Shown here piece after piece: positions 56,715 to 64,000 of a stretch of 64,000 nucleotides of DNA (the stretch's first letter is position 1; every line of letters begins with the position of its first letter). The notes beneath the pieces were generated by a model, which was given only the letters and a program-made list of their open reading frames with translations, was not told where the DNA came from and ran no database searches. The position numbers and the translations under genes were made by a program. The stretch is from an uncultured Ruminococcus sp. (GTDB lineage Bacteria; Bacillota; Clostridia; Monoglobales; Monoglobaceae). The stretch lies in the NCBI GenBank assembly GCA_902766745.1, contig CACXES010000041.1, forward strand, positions 79,980 to 143,979. The letters are read 5' to 3'.

Positions 56715-58376
56715 TTATTGTTTTACAAACGCTTCGTATATAATTTTTGCCGCTTGCGCTCTTGTACAATTCTCGGTTGGCGCAAACATATTTTCGCCGA
56801 CTCCGTTGATTATCTCTGCACAATACAGCTCTCTTATACTTTCTCTTGCGTATTCGGCAATCCTATAACTATCGTCAAATTCTGAAAAATCTCTCTTTTT
56901 AACAATGTTTATACCCGCCGCATTTGCCGCACGCTTAATAATTACCGCCATATCTTCTCTTGATATTTTTCTGTTCGTTCCGAATTCACCGTTGCCGATA
57001 CCGGTAATAATTCTCTTTTCTGTCGCTGATGCAACATAGCTGTAATACCATTTATCTCGGTCTACATCAGAAAAGTCACATTCTGCATTTTCGTTATACA
57101 TTCCGCACGCCAAAATCACCATTTTTGTAAACTCTTCTCGTGTAACGCTGTCGTTGGGGTTAAATCTGCCATTGTTGTCACCCGAAACAATTCCCTTTTC
57201 AGCAAGCTCTGTAATAGCTTTAACCGCCCACTCTGCATTTGCCAAATCCGAAAATCTCTCCGTAGGATTTTTCTGTGTTTCCACCTGATATTCATTCACG
57301 GTTGCACCGCTGCTGTAGCTGCCTGTGCCTCCTCTGCTGCTTCCGCCGCCTCCTCCGCCGGAGGAACCTTCCGCTGTTGTGTCCGAGCCTTCAACCGCCT
57401 TAACTGCTGATTCAAATGCACTCACAATTTCGCTTACCTTAACCGTGTCACTGTTAATAAGCTGTGACATATTATCTGCGACCCTACCCTGCTTTGTAAG
57501 ATTCATACTGATGTACGAAGAATATTTACTGCTGCCGCTGAAGTTGAAGTATTTGTCGTATGTCCTTATTGCCTCTACAAATTCCGCCGCTCTCAGTTCT
57601 CCGAATCCAATAATCTTATTTGCCAATACATATACATCGCAGAATTTTTCAAGAGACTCGGCATTTATATTATTTTTCACCGCCCGGGCAAGCTCTGTTT
57701 TGTTCTCTGCCGACTCAAACTCAACTCCCTCATAAACGGGATTAATAAGTTTAAGTGCTGTCTCGGTGTTGCCAAGCTTTGCATATTCAAGACCCATCTC
57801 CCGATTAAAGCTTTCTGCGACCTCTGCCGCATCTGCATTTTTTAAATCGCATAGCTTAAACCATTCATCTGTAATGCTGCTGAGTCTTGAGCTTATATTT
57901 TCAAGCTCTGCCACCGCCATTCCCATAACCTCCAATGCAGCCTTATCCTCCGCCGTGGAATTATTAAGAATTGTGTACAGCTCCGCTCCGCTCTCTGCCT
58001 CTTTAATCCTTTTGAGCATATACTCAAAATTTATATAATCAAATGCTGCCTCTTTCCTTGATTCACCCCTTGCCGTTACGAATACGTTGTAGGTCCCGTT
58101 GGAGGAGACTCCGTTTATCTGTTCAGGGATTCTGAACAGAAATTTGAAATTTCCATCATCGTCCGATATTGTCTCCTGAATTGCTACATACTCGAGTGTT
58201 TCTCCGACTCTTGCCGCCTTGAACGCAATCTGCCCATTCTTCACATCAGACCTACCCTCAATACTGACATACCCGTCAGACAAAAAACTCGGCTCATAAA
58301 AAACAGTTTCCGCCGCACACGGCGTTGCAAAAATCATGCTTAACGCCATCGTACAAAGTGTAAATTTGTTCTTCAT
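56715..58376 (-). CDS. Secreted protein with Gly-rich linker and three C-terminal SLH repeats
   Basis: 553 residues. Signal peptide MKNKFTLCTMALSMIFATPC; an N-terminal Ig-like domain (GYVSIEGRSDVKNGQIAFKA, DDDGNFKFLFRIPEQING); a helical middle (about 115-340) including YILNNSTAED-like ELYTILNNSTAEDKAALEVM; linker GGGGGGSSRGGTGSYSSG; SLH repeats FSDLANAEWAVKAITELAEK, FSDVDRDKWYYSYVASATEK and AEYARESIRELYCAEIINGV with the TREEF/SREDM/TRAQA motifs. Anchors to the cell wall. No cohesin seen. Its layout parallels the cohesin-SLH protein at 8697-9929. SD GGAGG before ATG. Confidence 0.88.
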   Translation of the reverse strand: MKNKFTLCTMALSMIFATPCAAETVFYEPSFLSDGYVSIEGRSDVKNGQIAFKAARVGETLEYVAIQETISDDDGNFKFLFRIPEQINGVSSNGTYNVFVTARGESRKEAAFDYINFEYMLKRIKEAESGAELYTILNNSTAEDKAALEVMGMAVAELENISSRLSSITDEWFKLCDLKNADAAEVAESFNREMGLEYAKLGNTETALKLINPVYEGVEFESAENKTELARAVKNNINAESLEKFCDVYVLANKIIGFGELRAAEFVEAIRTYDKYFNFSGSSKYSSYISMNLTKQGRVADNMSQLINSDTVKVSEIVSAFESAVKAVEGSDTTAEGSSGGGGGGSSRGGTGSYSSGATVNEYQVETQKNPTERFSDLANAEWAVKAITELAEKGIVSGDNNGRFNPNDSVTREEFTKMVILACGMYNENAECDFSDVDRDKWYYSYVASATEKRIITGIGNGEFGTNRKISREDMAVIIKRAANAAGINIVKKRDFSEFDDSYRIAEYARESIRELYCAEIINGVGENMFAPTENCTRAQAAKIIYEAFVKQ

Positions 58377-58387
58377 TTTTCTCCTCC

Positions 58388-60502
58388 TTATTTTGATAAT
58401 GTGTGTTTTCCCGTATCGAGGTAAACCTCCTCGCCGCTTTGTGTAACATAAGTGGCAGGGATATCGGAAGTAATCTCAATTTTTTGCTCATCATAATATA
58501 CCGATATACCCTTGTGCCTTGCTCTGACCCAATCAAGCCCGGTTATATAACACGGCTTAATGTGAACAGAACCGCCGCCCTCATCAATATGTATCCCTGC
58601 TATATATTTATAAAGCCACATATCAACCTCGCTGAACATATGATGATTGCACGAATGTGACATATCCCAAGTCTCGCAAAGTGTAGTCATTCCGCAAAGA
58701 ATCCAATGTGCATAGCTCGGGTACTGCGGATTCGTTGTCAGCTTATACGCTGTTTCGGCATAACCATACTCTGACAGAGCAGTATATATATACTTAATAC
58801 CCAAAATTCCGCAGTCTATATGATATCCGTTCGCAGTGTAAAGCTCATTTAAACGCTTGGCAGCAACCGCCTTTTCTTCATCGGTATATAAATCCTGATA
58901 TATTGCGCAGGCAATAGCCGTTGTGTTATCTCCCAAATAAAAATCCTTGTTTATATATTTCTCTCTGAACGTCTCTTTTATCTCCACTGCTCTCTTTTGA
59001 TATGCAAGACCGTCTCTTCCGAGAAGCTCTGCACACCTTGCCATAACCTTGTTATCAATATAGAAGTATGCCGTGTCGGTTATCACCGTCGGACATACTT
59101 TTGCACCTGCAGGCGGACACCAATCACCAAGCCCGAAGCATACTTCGTTTTTATCAGACATTGACTCCATAAACTCCATATACAGAGCCATACTCTCCCA
59201 CATCTCAGACAAAACCGATTTATCCCCCGTATACTTATAGATATAGTACGGAATAAGAATAAGTGCGCTGTCCCACGCAGGGCCGCTGCCCCAATTATAG
59301 CCCCAGCCGCTTGTGGGTGCAAGGCAACAAATCTGCCCGTTCGGGCGTTGTGTATCGCGAATGTCAACAAGCCACTTTTTATAAATCGGTACAATATCAA
59401 GGTTCATAAGCGACTGTTCCGCAGATAGCAGTGCATCACCCGTCCAGCCGTTCTGCTCACGCTGAGTACAGTCGGTGATAATCCCTTGAATATTGGTGAG
59501 TGTTGACCAAACCGATGCGCTGTGAATTTTATTCAGCATATCATCACTGCACTCAAATGCTCCGACCGTTTTGACATCGGAGTGAACAACCTCACCGATG
59601 ACCGCAATTATTTCTGCAGCTCCTGTAATTTCGGCGTATCTGAAGCCATGATACGCAAAGCTTGGCGCCCATTCCTCAACACCTCTGCCGCTCAAAATAT
59701 ATTTATCTGTATGAGTATCACTCCCCGCAATGGTATTGAGTCTTTCCGGTGCTATGCTCCCATCCTCGTTTATTACCTCGGAATATCTTATCTTTATTTC
59801 GCATCCTCTCTCACCCTTTACCTTTAATCTTACCCAGCCGCTTATATTCTGTCCGATATCATAAACATTTGACGAAATCCTGACTGCAGGCAAGCAATCA
59901 GTCACTCTGATTGGCGGAAAGTCCATTTTTTGAAGCACCCCTCCCGCACCGCGGCAAATAAAGGCGTTGTTCCACTTGCCGTCATCAAAATCAGGTTCAT
60001 TCCATCTGTCAATGTAAAGCCTTGCATCATAAATTTCGCCGCATTTGTCCTCGTTGTATATAATGGCACTCTTAGCTGTTTTCCATGAAGTATCTGAAAC
60101 AATCTCCTCCGTCGAACCGTCTGTGTATTCAATTATCAGCTTTAATATTAGCTTTGGATGATGCATCCAATCGGGCTTGTAAAAGTCCCATCTGGGATAT
60201 GTCACAAAATACCAGCCGTTGCCCAAAACACAGCCGATTGTGTTTTTACCTACCGATAAAAACTCGGTCACATCAAATTCGTTGTAATACACCCGTGAGT
60301 CATATTTCGATATTGGGGTAAGCATAACCTCGTCGGTTATATTTCGGCCGTTTATGTAATAGCAAGCATGACCGAGACCGCAGGCATACATCATGGCTTT
60401 TTTCACCGTCTTGCATATGCTGAAGCTCTTCCTAAAAAGCGGAGCAGGTGTAATTTCTTTTATGTTGTCACTCTCCGCAATCCACTTTGCGTTCTTAAAC
60501 AT
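58388..60502 (-). CDS. Alpha-L-rhamnosidase, GH78
   Basis: Releases terminal alpha-L-rhamnose from rhamnogalacturonan or glycosides; 704 residues, no signal peptide, so intracellular. N-terminal beta-domains (ACGLGHACYYINGRNITDEV, VGKNTIGCVLGNGWYFVTYP), GH78 (alpha/alpha)6 barrel with DCTQREQNGWTGDALLSAEQ at ~344-363 and WGSGPAWDSALILIPYYIY, C-terminal sandwich (GLDWVRARHKGISVYYDEQK). The acidic pair in DCxQRExxGWTGD matches the catalytic region. Second gene after the other GH78; 32-base gap. SD AAGGAA is weak. Confidence 0.92.
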   Translation of the reverse strand: MFKNAKWIAESDNIKEITPAPLFRKSFSICKTVKKAMMYACGLGHACYYINGRNITDEVMLTPISKYDSRVYYNEFDVTEFLSVGKNTIGCVLGNGWYFVTYPRWDFYKPDWMHHPKLILKLIIEYTDGSTEEIVSDTSWKTAKSAIIYNEDKCGEIYDARLYIDRWNEPDFDDGKWNNAFICRGAGGVLQKMDFPPIRVTDCLPAVRISSNVYDIGQNISGWVRLKVKGERGCEIKIRYSEVINEDGSIAPERLNTIAGSDTHTDKYILSGRGVEEWAPSFAYHGFRYAEITGAAEIIAVIGEVVHSDVKTVGAFECSDDMLNKIHSASVWSTLTNIQGIITDCTQREQNGWTGDALLSAEQSLMNLDIVPIYKKWLVDIRDTQRPNGQICCLAPTSGWGYNWGSGPAWDSALILIPYYIYKYTGDKSVLSEMWESMALYMEFMESMSDKNEVCFGLGDWCPPAGAKVCPTVITDTAYFYIDNKVMARCAELLGRDGLAYQKRAVEIKETFREKYINKDFYLGDNTTAIACAIYQDLYTDEEKAVAAKRLNELYTANGYHIDCGILGIKYIYTALSEYGYAETAYKLTTNPQYPSYAHWILCGMTTLCETWDMSHSCNHHMFSEVDMWLYKYIAGIHIDEGGGSVHIKPCYITGLDWVRARHKGISVYYDEQKIEITSDIPATYVTQSGEEVYLDTGKHTLSK

Positions 60503-60534
60503 ACAATATCATTTCCTTCCGTTTAATACATCTC

Positions 60535-62676
60535 TTAAAAACAATATCTACCCTTATTTACCTGCTTCTCATTGCCGTCTATAATAATTGTTGCAGTATT
60601 CGGGACATCAAATTCATAGTGTATATTATCATTTTTATCATAGTACCATTTTGAACGCACTGTTCCGTATTTCGTGATAACCGACGCTTCTGCCCAATCA
60701 AGCCTTTTGTCCGGAACCGGCTTTAATATCACATTTTCAAATCCGGGCTTCTCTTCATCAATTCTGATACCTGCAACTGTTTCATACATCCACGAGCCTA
60801 CCGCTCCGTATGCGTAATGGTTAAAGGAATTCATCGCTGCCGACCAGAATTCACCGTTTGCCATTCTGCCGTCCCAATGCTCCCATACGGTTGTTGCGCC
60901 CATATTTACCGAGAACAGCCATGACGGATATTCTTCCTTCAAGAACAGTGAGTACGCAAGCTCAGTATATCCGTTCTCACTCAGGGCAGGCAGCAGGTAC
61001 GGTGTTCCGACAAAGCCCGTTGTCAGGTTATTTCCATTTTTCTTTATAAGCTCGGCAAGCTTGTCTGCAACACTCCTTTTATCCTCTGCAATATCAAAGC
61101 ACAATGCCAGAGCACACTCTGTCTGTGTTTTGTATTCCGTAAACCTTTGGTTAAATGCCTTAACGATATTTATGTAAAGTTCCTCATACTCGGCAGTCGG
61201 TCTGCCGAGCGCCTTGAGAGCCTTTATCAAAAGCCCCGTCGAATAAGCAAAAAACGCACATGAGATCAAAATATAGTCAGACACCCCCTTATAGCTTCCG
61301 TCAGTGTTATCAAGCCCGAGCCAATCTCCGTAATGCTTGTCGTTAAGCCACAAAAATCCGCTTGAATCTCTGCGCATATATTCCACCCACGCTGTCATAC
61401 TGTCTATCTGCTCCTCAAGAATCCGTATATCTCCGTATGACAGATATATCTGCCACGGGCAAATAACAGCCGCATCCGACCAGCAGGGTCTGCCGAGGGC
61501 GCCATTACCGAAAATGTTAGGAACAACGGACGGCACGCTGCCGTCATTCGTCTGCTCTGCCTTTAAATCATGCAGCCACTTTTGAAAGAACCTTTTCACA
61601 TCAAAGTTATACGTTGCCGTTTTAATAAAAATCTGAGCGTCTCCTGTCCATCCGAGTCTTTCGTCTCTCTGCGGACAATCCATCGGAATGTCAAAAAAGT
61701 TATCCCTTTGACCCCATATAATATTTGAAAAAAGCTTGTTTATCTTAGTGTTTGAACACTTAAAATACCCCGTCCTCTTCATCTCGGAATGTACAACAAT
61801 TGCCTTAAAATTATCCACAGTCATATTTTCCGGTGCGCTGTCTATTCTTATGTAGCGGAAGCCCATAAATGTGAAATGAGGCTTATACTTTTGCTTTCCG
61901 TCCCTGCATATATATTCTATCCTCGCCTTTGCAGTCCGCAGATTTTCAGTATAGAAGTTTCCGTCCGCATCAAGCACTTCGGCATGAGAATATTCTATTT
62001 TCTCGCCGAGCTTCGCATCTGCCTCAATTTCGACATAGCCTGTAATGTTCTGTCCGAAATCTATCACCCTTTCGCCCTTGGGTGTTATAATCAAGCTATT
62101 AGGCATAATTACCTCGTGCTCTGTTACATATTCGCCCTCCTGCGGAATGAGCAAATCCTTTCTGAACCAAAAAAATCCCGCCGGCTCCCATTCATCGTCC
62201 GCAAATGATGCATCATAAACCTCGCCGTCATAAATTTCGCTGAACCTGATTGGCGATTGCGCGGTTTTCCAATTATCATCAGATACGATTACCGTCTCCG
62301 TTCCGTCTGCAAACCGAATATCAATCTCGATAATAACTGCAGATACTCCGCCCCAGCCGTTTGTAATTCTGTCTTCACATATTCGTCCGCGGTACCAGCC
62401 CTTACCCACGGTTACAGCGATTGTATTTTTCTCTTTAAGCATCGAAGTGATGTCATAGCTCTGATATTGATGACGCTTATCATACGCTGTCCATCCCGGT
62501 GCCATTATGAAGTTCCCGACACGCTTACCGTTGAGTTCAGCCTCATATACTCCCATTGCAGTAATATTCAAAACCGCATTTACAACTTCCTGCTCAAATT
62601 CAAAATCAAATCTAAAAACCGGGCACACATCGCCGAAATCTCTTCTTGATTTTATCCACATACTTTTTTCAAACAT
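60535..62676 (-). CDS. Alpha-L-rhamnosidase, GH78, second copy
   Basis: 713 residues, no signal peptide. N-terminal domains (VYEAELNGKRVGNFIMAPGW, TAYDKRHQYQSYDITSMLKE, VTVGKGWYRGRICED); catalytic motif DCPQRDERLGWTGDAQIFIK at ~333; GRPCWSDAAVICPWQIYLSY; conserved MGATTVWEHWDG and FNHYAYGAVGSWMYETVAGI; C-terminal sandwich. Textbook GH78 pattern. First gene of the large minus-strand run starting at the promoter at 62732-62761. SD GGAGAT 6 bases before ATG 62674-62676. The two GH78 genes probably differ in linkage or aglycone preference. Confidence 0.95.
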   Translation of the reverse strand: MFEKSMWIKSRRDFGDVCPVFRFDFEFEQEVVNAVLNITAMGVYEAELNGKRVGNFIMAPGWTAYDKRHQYQSYDITSMLKEKNTIAVTVGKGWYRGRICEDRITNGWGGVSAVIIEIDIRFADGTETVIVSDDNWKTAQSPIRFSEIYDGEVYDASFADDEWEPAGFFWFRKDLLIPQEGEYVTEHEVIMPNSLIITPKGERVIDFGQNITGYVEIEADAKLGEKIEYSHAEVLDADGNFYTENLRTAKARIEYICRDGKQKYKPHFTFMGFRYIRIDSAPENMTVDNFKAIVVHSEMKRTGYFKCSNTKINKLFSNIIWGQRDNFFDIPMDCPQRDERLGWTGDAQIFIKTATYNFDVKRFFQKWLHDLKAEQTNDGSVPSVVPNIFGNGALGRPCWSDAAVICPWQIYLSYGDIRILEEQIDSMTAWVEYMRRDSSGFLWLNDKHYGDWLGLDNTDGSYKGVSDYILISCAFFAYSTGLLIKALKALGRPTAEYEELYINIVKAFNQRFTEYKTQTECALALCFDIAEDKRSVADKLAELIKKNGNNLTTGFVGTPYLLPALSENGYTELAYSLFLKEEYPSWLFSVNMGATTVWEHWDGRMANGEFWSAAMNSFNHYAYGAVGSWMYETVAGIRIDEEKPGFENVILKPVPDKRLDWAEASVITKYGTVRSKWYYDKNDNIHYEFDVPNTATIIIDGNEKQVNKGRYCF

Positions 62677-62731
62677 TTTCTTATCTCCATGATATCTTTT
62701 ATAATAAAAATAACTAATTTCTGTTAGTCTT

Positions 62732-62769
62732 ATTATATCAGTATTATTGCATAATCAACAACTGATATA
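62732..62769 (-). promoter_or_regulatory. Promoter of the rhamnosidase operon with an overlapping inverted repeat
   Basis: Minus strand: -35 TTGTTG (62756-62761), 18 bases, -10 TATAAT (62732-62737). A perfect 8-base inverted repeat, TATATCAG (62734-62741) and CTGATATA (62762-62769), overlaps the -10 box and abuts the -35 box, a position suited to a regulator. The neighbouring AraC-type gene is the obvious candidate. Confidence 0.6.
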
Positions 62770-62861
62770 GTACATATTTTTTTAGGGCAAATTTAATATT
62801 TTTATTTTATTCAGAGTTATATGTTAAATTTCTCCTATGCAGTTTTTTAGGTTCAAATAAC

Positions 62862-62890
62862 TTGACAAACCAAGAAAACAGGTGTATAAC
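62862..62890 (+). promoter_or_regulatory. Promoter of the AraC-type gene
   Basis: TTGACA (62862-62867), 17 bases, TATAAC (62885-62890). Transcription would begin near 62897, which favours the ATG at 62922 over that at 62904. Confidence 0.75.
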
Positions 62891-62921
62891 TATTATATAA
62901 ATTATGATTGGATGTGCTATT

Positions 62922-63785
62922 ATGAGAAAACTTACGTCCGTAAATTACTTAAATCATACTATAGTAATCAGCATCGAAAACGATCTTGCAAACTGCGAAG
63001 AACATTCTCATACCTACATCGAGCTCGCGTACACTATGAACGGCAAAGCAGTGCATACTCTAAACGGTTATGATAATCTAATTTCTGCCGGTGACTATGT
63101 AATTATAAATCCGGGGGATATCCATAATTATAAAAAAATAGGGAATGAAAAGCTCACTATCATTAACTGCATATTCACTCCTGTTCAGCAGATTTCAAAA
63201 TCGGACAGTATTCTTTTTGACTCTATTCTCCATTCTTTGAACATAGATACTGATTCTCTGATGACAGAGCCTACCCAATACATATTTCACGACGATGATA
63301 ACAAAACCGTATTGAATTTGCTCCGCATTATGGAAAACGAATATAAAACTCAAAACTCTAAATATAAAATTATTATGAAGAATCTATATGACGCAATAAT
63401 TCTGCACTCTGTCAGAAGCATCTCTTCACCGCCAAAAAACTCTCTTAATATTACTGATTATATCAAGGACTACGTATCGGTTCATTACAACGAACCCAAT
63501 CTTTTACAGACGATTAGCAATGATACTCAATATACTATGCAGTATTTGAGCACCAGATTTAAAAAGGAAACGGGCAGAACCTTTAAGGCATTTCTTCAGC
63601 ATACCAGAATGAACAAAGCCGCTACACTTTTGGTAAATACCAATATGCAAATTCCGCAAATTGCAGAAACGGTGGGATACAGCGACATAAAATACTTTAT
63701 CAACATTTTCAAAAAATACAAAGAGCATACTCCGATGAAATACAGGGCTCTGAATGTTCCCAATACGTCAAAAAATAAATCATAA
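62922..63785 (+). CDS. AraC family transcriptional regulator
   Basis: About 287 residues. N-terminal cupin sensor (NDLANCEEHSHTYIELAYTM, ISAGDYVIINPGDIHNYKKI) and C-terminal double HTH (LLQTISNDTQYTMQYLSTRF, then IAETVGYSDIKYFINIFKKY). Regulators of this build (RhaS/YesN-like) sense a sugar through the cupin. It is divergent from the GH78 genes, with 230-245 bases between starts containing both promoters, so it probably activates them in response to rhamnose or a pectin fragment. The ATG 62922-62924 is chosen from the promoter position and a weak SD GGATG; ATG 62904-62906 adds six residues. Confidence 0.9.
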   Translation: MRKLTSVNYLNHTIVISIENDLANCEEHSHTYIELAYTMNGKAVHTLNGYDNLISAGDYVIINPGDIHNYKKIGNEKLTIINCIFTPVQQISKSDSILFDSILHSLNIDTDSLMTEPTQYIFHDDDNKTVLNLLRIMENEYKTQNSKYKIIMKNLYDAIILHSVRSISSPPKNSLNITDYIKDYVSVHYNEPNLLQTISNDTQYTMQYLSTRFKKETGRTFKAFLQHTRMNKAATLLVNTNMQIPQIAETVGYSDIKYFINIFKKYKEHTPMKYRALNVPNTSKNKS

Positions 63786-64000
63786 AACGGCAGAGGTTCG
63801 GACGGCGCGGAAAAAGTTGTGTAAATAGTATAAAAACGAGCCTCCTTGACGAAAATTATGGTAGAAATAATTTTTGGTAGTGTAAAGTAAGAGACAACCC
63901 CGGATTTTGTGTAATGGAAATGTCAAGATATGTGCAGTCGAAAAATCCCCTAAATCTGAAATATACGCAATATCGAATCTGTTTTTCTGAGTGAAGCGTA
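63786..64000. other. Right-edge intergenic region with IS256-end-like sequence
   Basis: No gene is visible. CCCCGGATTTTGTGTAATGG (63898-63917) and AAAAAGTTGTGTAAATAGT (63811-63829) resemble each other and resemble terminal repeats of IS256-family elements (which carry a ...TTGTGTAAA core). An element could begin near 63891 and continue past the edge. Evidence is only resemblance. Confidence 0.3.

Overview
The window looks like chromosomal DNA of a spore-forming, low-to-mid GC member of the Clostridia (Firmicutes). Evidence: CIRCE-controlled groESL, the order rplS-lepB-rbgA-rnhB-yraN, Shine-Dalgarno (SD) sites of AGGAGG type, frequent TTG/GTG starts, sporulation genes (YunB, an alpha/beta-type SASP), and many S-layer-homology (SLH) surface proteins. 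The pectin-oriented gene content with SLH anchoring recalls gut pectin specialists such as Monoglobus, but that is inference. No tRNA, rRNA, CRISPR array or intact mobile element was seen.

Region 1 (1-25.3 kb, nearly all minus strand) is mostly core housekeeping: groL (partial), groS, a YbjQ-family protein, tsf, rpsB with a structured leader, ldh, an M18 aminopeptidase, a lytic transglycosylase, coaE, proC, purB, an aminotransferase, an M19 dipeptidase, yraN-rnhB-rbgA-lepB-rplS, lgt, a YmfH/YmfF-like M16 pair and an AI-2E-family permease. Inserted in it at 4.5-9.9 kb is a three-gene surface locus: a cohesin-like/SLH protein, a protein with a C-terminal dockerin, and a large SLH protein sharing an N-terminal domain with the dockerin protein. 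A TfoX-like gene remnant lies upstream of rplS.

Region 2 (25.4-34.8 kb, mixed strands) holds a DeoR regulator with an MFS/OPA-like transporter, yunB, ligA, a DUF1540 miniprotein, thrC, a small P-loop protein, pgi and an SASP gene. At 34.8-35.7 kb is a small scar: a hairpin, a 5'-truncated DUF2798 gene and a doubly truncated IS256-family transposase.

Region 3 (35.7-62.7 kb, minus strand) is an accessory polysaccharide island. It encodes an aldo/keto reductase, two GH28-like beta-helix proteins, an Ldh2-family dehydrogenase, an HpcH/HpaI aldolase, an MBL-fold hydrolase, an orphan ABC solute-binding lipoprotein, two very large secreted GH42-like proteins, a secreted multi-CBM protein, a second pair of SLH proteins, and two GH78 alpha-L-rhamnosidases. 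A divergent AraC regulator (62.9-63.8 kb) faces the rhamnosidase promoter. A plausible working model is surface capture and cleavage of a rhamnose- and galactose-decorated pectin, with an HpaI-type aldolase route for the released sugar acid.

The most interesting signal is architectural. Both surface loci place a protein with a Gly-rich linker and three C-terminal SLH repeats ahead of a protein with N-terminal SLH repeats and a long unrecognised beta-rich region whose C-termini resemble each other. The first copy also carries a cohesin/dockerin pair. This may be a recurrent S-layer-borne assembly module.
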